A stretch of DNA of 64,000 nucleotides, taken from Himantopus leucocephalus. Lineage: Eukaryota > Chordata > Aves > Charadriiformes > Recurvirostridae. A program made the position numbers and the translations under genes. Within the stretch, counting starts at the first letter, position 1; each line of letters opens with the position of its first letter. The notes below the pieces were generated by a model. The model ran no database searches. It was not told the origin of the DNA and worked only from the letters and a program-made list of their open reading frames with translations. Below are positions 40,639 to 52,998 of the stretch, piece by piece. The stretch is from NCBI GenBank assembly GCA_003993805.1, contig RSEF01000003.1, positions 111,462,528 to 111,526,527 of the forward strand, given 5' to 3'.

Positions 40639-43600
40639 GTAAGTATCCCAGATGGAATATTTTGGGCACTATATTTTGCATGGACAGGACACAAGGTTAC
40701 ACATAGCAAATAAGAATTTCAAAGACAGAAAGACAGACAAAAAGAGAAAAAAGGAGTGCAAGGACGTGTCCATTTTATTTTATAAATGAGTCAGCAGTAC
40801 GAGGTGGCACTTATACAAAGCTACATGGAGCAAAGCACCAAATGCTGCCGATGCTACTCTATAGTGAAAATACAGACAACACACTGAAAAAAAATGTATG
40901 TTCAGAGTAAAAATACATATGAGGACTTGCACACATCACATGAAAAAGAATCCTATTGCCTTGATTATTTTCAACTATCAGACATAATAAATTTAGCTTA
41001 CTCTTGTTACCCATGAGACAAGATACAAGTTTCCTGCTATATATTTAGGAATGCTACAAGACCTACTTCTATTATTCCACTTTTTATTTGTATAGCACTT
41101 TAAGGGTCGTAGTCACAATCACAAGAGAACTATGCTCTTTGAAGGCACCCTGTCATTTAATGAAAGATAGATTTACTTTTACAGTATTGCGACTGTTTTA
41201 ACATTTTGAACACATGAACCTTAGATCGGAGATGAGTTCCTATGAAGGAGTCCGGATCACCTTACTTCATCTCCCAGAACAAGTTACATAAGTTGCCAAA
41301 GAAATTAAATGTTAGTGACAAGTAGAGTACTTGGGTTTTGATAAATGCAGATTACGTTGCTTCAGAAGGCAAGAACTTCCCCATCTTCAAGGATGCAGTT
41401 TACGGTCAGCAATGGAAACTCTGGCATTGCATATAATTTTTTCATTTTTCAACAACCAATTTTTAAGGTGAAATACTGACAGTTAGATGTGTCAGCCTAT
41501 AACCTTTAAGACTGGAAGTTTAAAATCATATTTATTCACAAAACTAAAGCAGAGGCAGTCAAAAAGCAGCCCATCCTCCTACATATGTCACCATCCTGGT
41601 CTAGGGGAAATCTAGCCTTTCAGACAAGACGACAGAAATGTTCAGTATTAATGCAACTTCAGCCTGTTTATGATTCACCAGCAGAAAGAAGGTTATCGAA
41701 ATACAGCCATTTCTTCTTGAAAACCAAAGCTGCAGTAAATGTAACATTAACAGGCAAAAGGTTTCCAAGAGGAACCTGAGAAGTAAGACTCCCCCTTCAA
41801 GTGGTATAGTATGAGCAGCTAATGCATCTGTATGCTGTGATTGACTTGCCGTGAGATCAGAGTTTAGTTTTGCATATGTGGTTAGTTCAACAGTATTACT
41901 CTGTTGGTAGAGTCCAGAGACCTCATCTTTAAATATGGGATGTTATCACACCATCTCGGAAGCACATAGTTTCATCTGACTCCTGACTTGCTTGCTGGAA
42001 ATTCTTTGTGAGTTTGTCACCCATAACCAATGCCTAATCAGTTCCTGAAAAAACCTTGAGCTACCCCAAGCAATAGACTTTCCATTGGTAGAGAATTCAG
42101 TGTTACCCTCTGCAGATAAACAACTGCCTGCATCTCAGTTGCACATGGTCCAATACAAATATTCAGCAGAAAAAAATGCTGGACCAAAACACTTGATGCC
42201 CCATGGATGGTGCATTCCAGTACCAGGGACTGAACATCTCTTCTCCTCATATCAGCTGACTCAGACCCTGTAGCAAACAGCAGCATGCAGGATTTGAGCC
42301 AGGTGCCTGTAAAGCACTCATTTTAGCGGAAATACAAGACAGCTTTGGAACATGGTGGAGATGGGTTAAATTCTTTTCTGAGCCACAGGGATTAATACAC
42401 AGCTAGCAGTTTGCCCGATGCTACATAATAATGAAGGGTCAACAATAAGGCAAAATGAAGGTGAAGTGATATATCTCAGGCACGGAATCGGGTCTTCATG
42501 AACACAGACTCTTTATCTCCTCTCTCAGCTTAGTGACAGCAGAACTAGGCAAAAGAACAAAACAAAATGCCTGGGAGATAACACAGTGATTAGGAAATAG
42601 GGGAAGTGAAAAAAATATTAACTGAGAAACGTATCAAGATCTAACATTTCCCATCAAATCAATATATTGTTTAGGATGCCTTGAAACCTTGAATTCAAAT
42701 ATAATAGAAACCTACCCGCTGCTTTGAGGATACATGGGACAAGGCAGCAGTCACTGAACATAAACATAAGGAATGAAGAAAAATTAAAACTACAGCTAGA
42801 CAGCGTTACAGCAGACATTACTGGTTATCTGCTGAACACTGAAGGTTTTCCACTGAGTTGACAAGTTTGACTACGCATCTAGGTGCAAGATCTGGTCGTT
42901 GTTTTGATATATATAACAGAGCATAGCATGAACATCCTGGTACCTCTGGGCTCCTTGCCCTCACCTCTCTGCAAGAGTGCCATCAAGTTTACAACAGATG
43001 CAAAGAAAGGCACAAAAAAAGTGCAGAGGGGATCACTGACATCTTGTTCCATACTAGGAATGTATTAGCTTAGTCACTTTGCTCTGGAGTATCTAATAAA
43101 GATAGCAGCAATGAGGGCTTGAAGGAGGTCACTGGCAGAAGACAGCGTCATTCAATGTCTGTAACGTCTTGATCTGGGATTTCATTTCTTCCCGCAGATG
43201 GGAAGCCAAAGGGCTCCATAGGGAAGTACAAGCAGAACCACATCAAAGCAGTAATGTACATTATTGCAGAAAGGATCATAGGGCACATAAAGAGCTAGTC
43301 TGAGAAGTTCCAGCTGCAGTCGCAGGAATAAAGTGGAATTTACTGCATGCAACATTAGACTACACAGCTATCAGATCTCTGGGTTTACATAAACAGATCT
43401 TTTGTCAGAAAAGCAAGCAAATTGTTTATTTGCAGTCTGCAGGATCAGAAGTAAAGCAGTGAGGTTGCAGTTATATGAAGCGAGGCTTAACTAAGGGTAC
43501 AAGTCTGTCTGTCACATTCAATTTAGAAATGTCAATACATGAGAGTTTGGGTGTCTTATTAATGGCCTGGGGACCAACTGTCTCAGTCTCTTCAAAAATT

Positions 43601-43926
43601 TTTCATCCAAACAAAGGAGTCGGGTGCTTTACAGCAGTGACATTCAATTCAATAGCCAAAGGAAATCTAGAAGCAGTCCTGGATCGTGACATTCCCCTTG
43701 ACTTAAAGCTAGAAGCAATGAAGCAGCTGATGTCAGTGCATGCAGTAGAATTTTTACTAAGGGCTCCTTCTGTAACAAAATTTCCCTCTCCAAATTGTCT
43801 TTAAAATTAGGTTTCAACAGAATGATGCCATCCATTTCAGACCAGCTGATAACAAAAATAAGTTCCATTGACAGCACTGTGAGCGTGGACAACATCTGAA
43901 AGCATTTTACGTTGGTCAGGCAAGTC

Positions 43927-43952
43927 CTTTTTTTTTTCTCTCTCTCTCTCTC
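43927..43952 (+). repeat. Poly-T plus (CT)n microsatellite
   Basis: About eleven T followed by seven CT units and a pyrimidine-rich tail. Simple sequence, likely length-variable. Confidence 0.85.
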
Positions 43953-46900
43953 CCCTTCTCCATCACAACAGAGCACTTCATAGTCCCCTACTTAAGCTAT
44001 GGGCATAGAACGGGGGAATTTCAGAAGAAACTTACTTACTTTTATACTTGAAGACTTTTAACACTAATGCTCAATAAGACTGCATTTTGTGAATAGGCAA
44101 TGACAGGTGGTAAAAACAGATGGTTTTGAAAAGATTTGCGGCAGCCCCTGGCTCTGCTGTCCCAGTGGCTCCACAGGATACTGGCAGAGAAAGCATCCCC
44201 TCCCCTTCTTTCCTTGCCCCACTTGAGAAAGCCAGCAGCAGCCAGCCTCACTGGCTGCCACAAAGCCAGGACAGGACCAGCAAAGCTCACTCATGTTTTT
44301 CATCCCACCTCCAAACTGCTTCTGCCTCGCTGCTGAAGCCCAGCTGAACGCAAGCCATTGATACAGGCTAACCAACCGGGCAGTCATCTGACAGGAGCCA
44401 CAAAACCACCTCTGTGTTTGCTGGTCCCAACCAGGAACAGAACAGGCAGAGCTCCTGGGTTTGGCAGTCTAGCACTGTAGTTATTCACAATAGATCATGA
44501 CCACTTTGCTTCTGGGAGGTGCTTCTGAACATGTTACTTCTGACCACACCAGAGGAGGGTATCTAAGAGTATCATCACCAAACACTCCCGGTGCTGAATC
44601 CAGGCACAAACACCTGCCTTCCAGTACAGACCTCTGCTGAAAGCACCAGCTCTTATTTCTGAAGGCCTTGGTGATGAAGGAGGCATCTCAGATGCTTCAA
44701 CCATTCTTCAACCCTGCCTAACCAGACCAACTTTCACAAATAGTGAATAACCTTGTGTCATTAGTCATAGAGTGATACTGCAATAGGGAGCAAAGCTCAG
44801 AGAAGCCCAATTATTCATATTATATCTCAAAACAGAGAATGCAGAGAAAAAAATTATTTTGTATGTCAGTAACAGAAAAGTGTATTTCCAAATAAGTGGC
44901 GTGTGTTTGGCCAAAACCATGCTGATTGCTGCAGCTACAACCTTCTCCAAGTAATTGTTACTTGCGGTTAGGGAGCAAAGACCCACTACTAATGAGAAAA
45001 CAGTGCTAGCTTCAGGCTGTCATTCTCCGCACGCTGCATCAGCTGTAGCACACAACTAGTTAAAGTCAATTGTAACTCTCTTTTGAGGTATCACAGTACA
45101 TTTATAAAGATGACTCAGGCAATTTCATATACCACCAACGAATCATTAAAAGGTACCATCTCTGGCTGCTATCAAACCCATCTGTATAGTCCATTGTTAA
45201 TTGCACAGTACACCCATCTCCAAGAACCTTTTAGAAGGCTGCTCTGCTCTGTTAATACCCAGACATTTTGTGAATAAATTAAGAATCTCTCTTTTAGGAC
45301 TTACTAAGGTGTATTGTAGGAATTACACTCCTGAAAGGGCCGGTACCTTTTCTACATAGCATCTCTGCTTTTCAGATTTTCCTCCGAAACAGGTCTGATT
45401 GACTCAATGTCAACATAACACTTATTCTTGTTTTCCTTTTCTTTCAACAGTATAAGTGTATAGCTTTGTAAGAATCTTTCCTTTATTGTTCATCTATAGC
45501 ATTGCTTACAAAATTACAATCAATTTACATTTTCATAATTTCACTCAGAGCATCAAGGTAGTTTCTGAAGGAATATTCTAGAGACAGTTGTGACACTACA
45601 GTGTATTTATTATATTCAGTATCCCCTGAATAAGGAAAGGCCCTCCTGAACCATCTACAGTAAAATAAATCCTTTACAGGAAATCAGGGAACCTTTCCTT
45701 CAACCAACAGGGCTTATGGCTGCTTTCAAGGATAAAACAAAAAAGGGAGTTGTCAATCCAGCTGGCCCCAATTTTACACAACATTGCAGAAACAGTAGTG
45801 AAAACTGAGTTTGCTATAAAGGCAGACACAAGCCATTCAAACCTGGAATCAAAAACTTACAATTGTTTCTAGAGAACACCCCATGATAAAATTGCCTTTC
45901 ACCTTTAGGCACAATAAAACATGGATCTGTGCTTGGATAAGGCAAGGCTGACAGCTTTAGAAATTAAATTGTAAGCATCCAGGTTTGTGACCAGTCCTGC
46001 CATTCTTGCATGTATTAACCAGTCATTAAGTTTTGCATTTGTTCTGTTAACCCCACAGGACAACTTATTCCTTCTCAAAGCAGATATAGGTGATGGATAC
46101 TGGTATAACAGGTTAAAAATTAAATGAAGTACAAGGAAAACCTATAACATGCATCTCTCATGGGCACCGCTGCTTCACAATTACTTTCAGGAAGGAGTAA
46201 ACATTGGAGTTAAACACAATAGTGTGTTTTTGTGGCACTAGGTATCGTTTTTTGTGAGCATGGGTAGAAGAACAGAGCCCTATGCAATTTCCAGTCACTT
46301 GAAACTACCTAAGCACAGGTACACATGAAGAGAAACTCACACAAAAGCAACTCCTGCAAAAGACAGATAATATAAGCTTAAAACTGAACACAATTATAGT
46401 CAAATTACAGGTATTTTTGCTAAACCTTCAATATGCCTTGTGCTTCAAACAAAAACAAATGTAGCCAGAGTTTTGAGGGAGAGGGGATTTCCAGTAATTA
46501 CCAATAGAATGTTATTTATATGCCTACACACAAGAGCCTACTATTGACTATTTCACTGTGTAAAGACCTAATTAGCTGTAATTTTAACACTGTATATCAC
46601 CCAAAGGCAACTACATTTTCTAAAGGAAGCCTGAAAGCACTATTTAGATGCACATTAAAAAAAAAAAACAAAACACCCAAACCAAAACCAGACAAAATGC
46701 CTACGTCAGATGGTGTTAAAAAAACATGAGTTATAGGCTTACCATTCAAAAATTGAATGGAAGAAAAAAATATAATAAAAGACAAAGTATATGCTGTAGT
46801 ATACTCTTTGCTCTGATAATAAATAAAACTGAACTTTTGCCATACATGGCTATGTATAAAGGGGCTGAGATGCTACAAGTGCATGGTGACCCATGGGGAC

Positions 46901-47198
46901 TGATTCGCAGAAGTCCAGGAGACCTCACAAGAGAGAGCAAACAAGGAAAATGGTCCCCCATGACCGCTCCCTACGGCTATGACCATCCTGTGCTGAGAAA
47001 TTACTGTTGTCGGTATGATCACAGCAACAAAGAACTCGCACCACAAACCTGGGCTTTATCAGCGCAGCCCATGTGTGCACAAAGAACAAAAAAAGACAGA
47101 CTGCAGCTGAAGTAGTCTGCAAGTTAAATACAGGATAGGTAGACTTAGAAGCAACACGATTGGTGGCAAGGGCATAAATCAGGTCAGTGGCAGAATTG

Positions 47199-47235
47199 CC
47201 CAAACCTAAATTTAGACCCCAAACCTAAATTCAGA
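47199..47235 (+). repeat. Tandem duplication of an 18-bp unit
   Basis: CCCAAACCTAAATTTAGA (47199-47216) is repeated after one extra C as CCCAAACCTAAATTCAGA (47218-47235), with one T/C difference. The near identity suggests a fairly recent local duplication, probably by slippage. It is not in any supported gene. Confidence 0.75.
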
Positions 47236-50029
47236 GCTCTACATCCTGAGTAGAGGGAGGTAATTTTTTAGCATGCCAGAGTTAAGGCCCCATCTCCTTC
47301 AAGAATACAGGTATGTAAAACAACTTTTTGTCCTTCAAGTTTCCTCTTTCACTCAGTTCATCAGACCCTTGAAGAGTACACCTACGTAGGTGATTGGAGA
47401 CAGCCAGGTACCTCTCCTCACTCTACAAATTGCTCAGATATAAGCCAAATCCAATTTGGAAGCCATGCAGAAGTGTTAACACAGCACTGAGCAAGCCCGT
47501 TAAACTGCAGGTATGTCATCTTTTTCATCTGGTCCAAATGGGACTCCTGCTGAGCACAATGAGGACCAGCCTGCGCTTCCCCCAACTGCATGTCTCTGCT
47601 GACTCCTCAGTGCCTTTTAGTCATGCATTGAGTCAGACCCAGGAACTCATCCAACTGAAAACCAGGCCAACAGCAACAATAAGAGCAGATTTGCACTTGG
47701 CCACAAGTGATAGTACCAGCACACGCAAGAGATCAGGAATGCATACCCAGAGGTGAGGCAGGCAGGCTGACCTTTGGCAGGAGCCCACATTTATGGCAAA
47801 TTAAAGTGACTGCTGAACCACTCCCTTTGCCTTCCAAAGAGGCAAGTTTTGGTTAGGTCCAGCACAGCTTCACCTTAACACAGGTGAACAGCTACCGGAC
47901 TGCCTTTGTGTAACAGCCCCTTGTGCCAGGGAAGTGAATGTGCTTCACATGGTACTTACTTCTAGCTATGTCTGGACATGACTAACTTTCCGTGACCTAC
48001 CACTAATAACTTAGATAATGCTAATTTCATTGGACAGGACTGCAACATTCAAACTTTCATTTCTTAAGCCTTCCTTGTGGACCCAGGATCCTTAGGGAAT
48101 AAGAACGCTATAATTTCTAATAGTAATAAGGGGATAATAATGCAGCTACAGAGCAATGCTAACATTATTCCCTGCAGCAATTATCCCCAACATTTTCCTA
48201 CAAATACAACAAAACCAAACCATATAATAAGATAAGCAATATTCCCCAGATGAGTGGAGCACTCATCAGTAGAGCTTCCCCAACCCCACTGTGTTACTAT
48301 CCTTGGCCTTTCAGCTTCTATGAACTACTCAGAACTATAGTATCACCAAATTAAAACGGGTCTCTCCTTCCTATTTCAAAAGATATTTTTTTCCTCCTTC
48401 ACTATGCCTTCATTTATATGATCTGTCCCTTGTACCAATCAAAATTACTTGTCATGGGGAAAAGATTGGGAAATTGATCAGAATTTGGAGCTTCCTGTGT
48501 AGAATGAAAGGAAAAAAAATTGAAGAGTTTATTACAATCATGGTCTAGTAATGCAGATTACCCCCTTGGAGCAAGAATTTATACTCTGCCACAGGACTTG
48601 AAATCGTCAGTATCCGAGAGATTTCTGAAGACATTGGTCACTCGTTCGTGTTCCTCTGCCGCACCATGCAGACCAAACAGCAGTCTCTGTGCCTTTGGTA
48701 ATATTACCCGTATTCCCTGCCACAATCCATGTTCTCCCTGCCAGCACCCTCACACCTCACCAATCTCCCCCGGGCATCCATCCATCCACCCCCCTGAGAT
48801 CCAGGTTTGTCAGATCTGAACTGACTTTGGGGAAAGCACAGGAATTTTATCAGTAAAAGCAGCCTATATAACCGAGCTGCAAACTTTCTGCCTCTGTTAA
48901 CAGGACATTCCTTATTACTTTTCTGGAAGTCTACCTCTAGATACTTCTTTTTTTGCCCAGCTAACGTGCTACAGGTTTTATTTACTCAGGCTTTTCTTAC
49001 ATGGTCTTCAAGACGTTTTAAAACTACATTTCCCCAACACTGATTTAAACAAGCCTTAACAGGGATTAGAATTGAAACCCAAATTGGCAGAACTGAGCAA
49101 TTTGCAGCTTTGTTGCAGTATCAGATGCACCCTCGAACATCCTCTAAATATAGTAAAAGGCTGGCCTAAATCTGTTACTGCTTCATGTTTAATTCAGATA
49201 CCTTTCAGTGAGTGCATCTCTCCCCCAAAAATTTCCTATTCTCATCCCCTATGTATTGAAGTTTATGGTGACTTTAAATTAGATAAACACCCCAAAACAC
49301 AGAGGAAATGTTTTAAAATGTTGTTTCCACAAAGCACCACATTATAACAGGGATTTTACAACTTCTCTAAAGCAACTATCAGTGTAATTTTTGAACTATG
49401 TAGTTACTTTAAAGAGAAGATGAGTACCTTATATAGTAACGAACAGAACTTGTATTTTCCTATTCAAGAACATTACAGGTAAGCAGGAAATGATGAAGTT
49501 TTTGACACAGTAGATGCAAATGAAAACAGCAGCAGATGTCTGAACTGCCATCAGCTTCTTATCAAGTGGAGATGAAGGTTCCCAGAATGCTAGCACACTC
49601 AGGAAGTTACACTCTGAAGTAACGTGCCAAAGCAATGTGATCTTTGGTATCAAAAGCCTCTGAAAGGCCATGCATTTTATTACACCTTTGGGATCACCTA
49701 ATATTTCAGTTTTACACTTATTTTAATACAAATTCAAGTGAACCAGGATTACAGCAGACATGGATTTTGGTGTCCATTTTTCCAGCCTAATAATGACCTT
49801 CACAGAAAGCAAAATTTCAGTCTAAACAAAGATGCAAAACTAATCTTTTGACTGAATTTATAGTGCAATATTTCCGGGTGAAGCAACGCCCATGTAATTT
49901 TACTGCTTCCCACTGCAAGATAATGGTCTGTCATTAGTTATTTGTCTCTATAGTTATGCCCTTAAAAGGCTCCGAGGCAAAAACGTAAAAGCAAATTGTT
50001 CTGAGTAACATTACTGTAAAGGATTGTAT

Positions 50030-50047
50030 AAGACAAGACAAGACAAG
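50030..50047 (+). repeat. Short (AGACA)n repeat
   Basis: Three tandem pentamer units (AAGACAAGACAAGACAAGG region) just upstream of the CpG island. Simple sequence. Confidence 0.65.
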
Positions 50048-50935
50048 GTCACGTGTCTCTAATTTCTAGAAAACCGAGGATATCCTCCCGGGATCCCATA
50101 ACAAAATTTGGGTTAAATCTTTGTGGTGCCATGTGGGTGGGTGGGCAGCAGGGGTATCCGGTAATTTCCCAATCAAGAGACGGAAAACAGCAGCAAGGCT
50201 CAGAATAAGAAGCCCTCCTCATACGATTAAAACTCTACCGCTGTCTAATACTACACTTTAAAAAAGTATGGGCCTAATAGCAGGGAAAACAAAAAGGCAA
50301 GCCTCCCTTGAAATTTTATCAGATCTTCTTATTTTTTTATACCATCGCGCTGGAGATTACCCCTACCCGGAGCAAACTCCGCTGTGAAACGGAGCAGGAG
50401 CCGCTTACCACCTCTTCTCATTTTACGGAGCTGCACTCCGCCTTGAACTTTCCCAAGCAGAATCCGAAGCGCGGGCTGGGCGGGGGCCGCCGCTCCCCCC
50501 GGGGCACCGCCCACCCCCAGGGCTCCCCCGCGGACAGGCCCCGCTCCGCTCCCCGCCGCCCACCCGCGGCTCCCCGCTACCCTGAGCCGGGGCTCGGCCC
50601 CGGGGCGGCGGTACCACCTGCCCGGCACGGCATGGCACGACCCGGCCTGGCCTCAGCGGAGCCTCCCACCACCGCGGCAGCCGCCGGCGCTGCAGCCGGC
50701 CCGGCCCCGCCGCCCCCGGCCAGGTCCCCCCGCCGCCCTCCTCGCCTTCTGGGCAACATCCATCCCTCCACGGCGTCACCTCCTCCTCTCCCCAACCCCC
50801 ATTTTCTTAATTTTTTTTTTCTTCCCTCCCAATGTCCCCCAGCGGGTTGTTACCTTCAATTATCGCTTTTCCGATCAATTCCTGTGTCCAAACCTCTGCC
50901 CCCACCTTCCCTAGCACACATGCAACTCCCGGCAA

Positions 50936-50998
50936 AGAAGAGGAGGGGAAAGAAAAAAAAAAAAAAAAGAAAAAAAGAAAGAAAAAAAGGAAAAAAAA
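50936..50998 (+). repeat. Purine (A/G) tract inside the CpG island
   Basis: About 63 bases of nearly pure purine on the plus strand, GAAGAGGAGGGG then long A runs broken by single G. It lies about 40 bases upstream of the TATA-like element. Polypurine tracts near promoters can exclude nucleosomes or form triplex DNA, but no specific function can be read here. Confidence 0.8.
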
Positions 50999-51032
50999 TT
51001 ACAAACCTCTCCTCCCCCTCTGGGTCTGATAC

Positions 51033-51038
51033 TATATA
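51033..51038 (+). promoter_or_regulatory. TATA-like element in the CpG island
   Basis: TATATA inside ACTATATATCCGGCCGGGGG, an isolated AT-rich word flanked by GC-rich sequence on its downstream side. If used on the plus strand, initiation would be expected about 30 bases on, near 51,060-51,070. The core is palindromic, so it could serve either strand. It is the only TATA-like word in the GC-rich part. Confidence 0.4.
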
Positions 51039-51880
51039 TCCGGCCGGGGGAGGGAGGGAGGAGCAGCGTCTCTGCTCTGCCTTCCCCTTCTCGCACCCAG
51101 CGGCTGCAGCCGCCTGTACCCGGGGAGGAGGCTGCTCGCTCGCTCGGGGATGCAGAGCGGCTCAGGCCGCCCGGGCTCGCCTCTCCTCCGCCTTACCCGG
51201 CCCTGCTTCCGTGCGGCCGAACTCGGGCTAAATGGCAAGCGGCGTGGCTCTGCAGCGGGAGCCGCTAAGAACGCCAAGCACCCCGGGGGTGGGGGAGAGG
51301 GGCCATCCCTGGCAAGACTCAACCCCGTGTCGTCGTTTTCCCCATCCCGCCGCCTTGGGCCGCCCCTTCTTCCCCGGTCCCCGCCGCTGCCGGCATCGCC
51401 CAGAAGCAGTGAGGCAAAGCCACGTTCCGCTGCCCCCTCCCTGCGCAGCCCGCCTCCACCGCTCCCCCCGTTAGCTCTGCCGCAGGGTACCCGGGCACGC
51501 CGCAGCAGCCCTCAGGGGAAGTCAGAAGAGCAGGCCAGAAAAGGCTCCCCCCCACAGGGCTCCTCTCCTTACCGGGGTGGCGGGGCTCCTCCGCCGGCAC
51601 GGCCGCCTCCGGGCTCCCGGGGCGCAGGGGGCGAGCGGCGGCGGCGGCTCCTCGGCGCCTCCCCGAGCCCCTTCCCTGCCCTCCCTCGTCCTCCCCCCGC
51701 TTCCGCCCGCCCCTGAGCGCGGTAGCGCTCGGCGTGAGCGGGCAGTCGGGAGAAGGAGGGCTGGGCTGCAGCCCCTGCATGCCTCCCGGAGCGAGGGAAG
51801 GAGACGGCCAAGGGAAGGGGGGAACCGAAATCTTTCTGAATCTACGACGAAGGGGCAGGGCAAGTAATCCCTCGGGTGTC

Positions 51881-52931
51881 CTCCAAGGTTATAACACCAC
51901 CTTCTCTCTTCAGGTTAGAGCAGAATTTACCTCCGTACTTAAAATGATCAGGAAGAATGTTGTACACAGAAAGAGAGTTATAAAATCGGCATATTAAGTT
52001 AATTGCACAATTTGTCTTGCAAGCATTAGGAAAAAAAACGAGACATGCAGCATATGTGCTCAGCCACAAATACCTACCCTTACCATGAATATTAATTTTC
52101 TCTCTTTGGCTATAGAAGATCCAACCTTATAAAGATCCTTTCAACCCAACTTAAGAATCAGCAAGATGTGACGCTTTTATATCCTCGTATTACACTTGCA
52201 GTATGTACAAGCATTAATTTTACAAGGTTGTGTTTATCTAATTACTGTCTTCAGTTTATTAGTGCTGAAAATTATTTATTATTGTCTGCAATTTTCTAGT
52301 GCCAGCCCCAGAGAAGTTGGGTAAGATGTCCCCTGATGACTGAATCAGTATCAGAGCTGTCAGCAGAACTCCACACACAAAGGGATTAGGTACTACACCC
52401 ACAGCCTCCGTTCTCCAGCCTCTAGCTCCTTTCTTGAGAAGCTTAGAGGACACAGGTGCTTGCCATTTCCACATGAGAGCTTTGCACACCTGGGAACTAG
52501 TAGATAGAGTCTAAGACTAGGAGAAGTCTCCAAAGCCTTCACGTTTTCACCTCATTCTGGCTAGTGTCCATATAATACACGTCCCACTACTCTTAATGTA
52601 TCATTTAGGCTCTAGGGCCCTAAGACCAGTGTGGACCATAAAAGTCCAAATTGCCCAGGACACAAGATCTATGTCAACTGCTCTCCACACTACACCTACA
52701 GAGCTGGCATAGGGTTATATGTGTGGGGTCAGATAGAGCCATTCAGGGAATTCATCCCACACAAAGGGGTGGGATGTAGACGTGATCATTTCTATAGATG
52801 GAAGAAAGGATGCTGCCTTTACAGATAAGTAGATGCTATCTCAGTGGACTGGAGCACTCAACAGGAGAGTGGAACCTCTGGCTTCAATTTCATTTTTTCC
52901 TCTACAAGGAAAAACAACCTACAACTTTTTT
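51881..52931. other. AT-rich stretch without a supported gene
   Basis: Composition falls back to the AT-rich background. There is a minus-strand donor-like ATG|GTAAGGG at about 52,084, but no open exon of note. I see nothing else to annotate. Confidence 0.55.
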
Positions 52932-52998
52932 TTTGTGGTTGGACTCGATAATCTTAAGGGTCTTTTCCAACCTAAATTATTCTACAATTCTATGATTC
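52932..52998 (+). mobile_element. CR1 LINE 3' end, severely 5'-truncated
   Basis: About 67 bases: GTGGTTGGACTCGATAATCTT, then AGGGTCTTTTCCAACCTAAAT and octamer-like ATTCTA.. / TTCTATGATTCC. This is the avian CR1 3' terminus with its short octamer repeat, and the rest of the element is missing. Such extreme 5' truncation is typical of CR1 because reverse transcription starts at the 3' end and often stops early. Confidence 0.9.

Larger units (their letters stand above)
38976..50344. other. AT-rich stretch without a supported gene
   Basis: No recognisable repeat family apart from simple tracts and no long open frame with family resemblance. It lies between the old CR1 and the CpG island. If the gene promoted from the island is on the minus strand, this would be its first intron. 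Two short splice-bounded segments near 40.2 and 40.6 kb are listed separately. Confidence 0.5.
50345..51880. promoter_or_regulatory. CpG island, probable gene promoter and first exon
   Basis: The composition changes abruptly from AT-rich to very GC-rich, with dense CpG, for about 1.5 kb. It contains Sp1/GC-box cores (GGGCGGGG at about 50,476 and GGGGCGG at about 50,603) and CTCG repeats. In vertebrates such an island nearly always marks a promoter. Direction is undecided. On the minus strand there are donor-like sites at 51,572 (CCCCG|GTAAGG), 51,196 (CGG|GTAAGG), 50,855 (GAAG|GTAACA) and 50,411 (GTG|GTAAGC). On the plus strand there is a TATA-like element at 51,033 and a possible GC-type donor at 51,860. 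Long GC-rich open frames on both strands (307 and 188 codons plus, 153 minus) are low-complexity P/A/R/G sequence, expected in any CpG island, and I do not call them genes. Confidence 0.85.

Noticed and set aside
50308..51231. Long plus-strand open frame of 307 codons in the CpG island
   Set aside because: High GC removes stop codons. The peptide is P/A/R/G low complexity, then K-rich through the purine tract, and overlapping frames on both strands are also open. There is no family resemblance.
51150..51716. Plus-strand open frame of 188 codons in the CpG island
   Set aside because: Same GC effect: proline/serine/arginine-rich sequence with no domain, and equally open frames on the minus strand.
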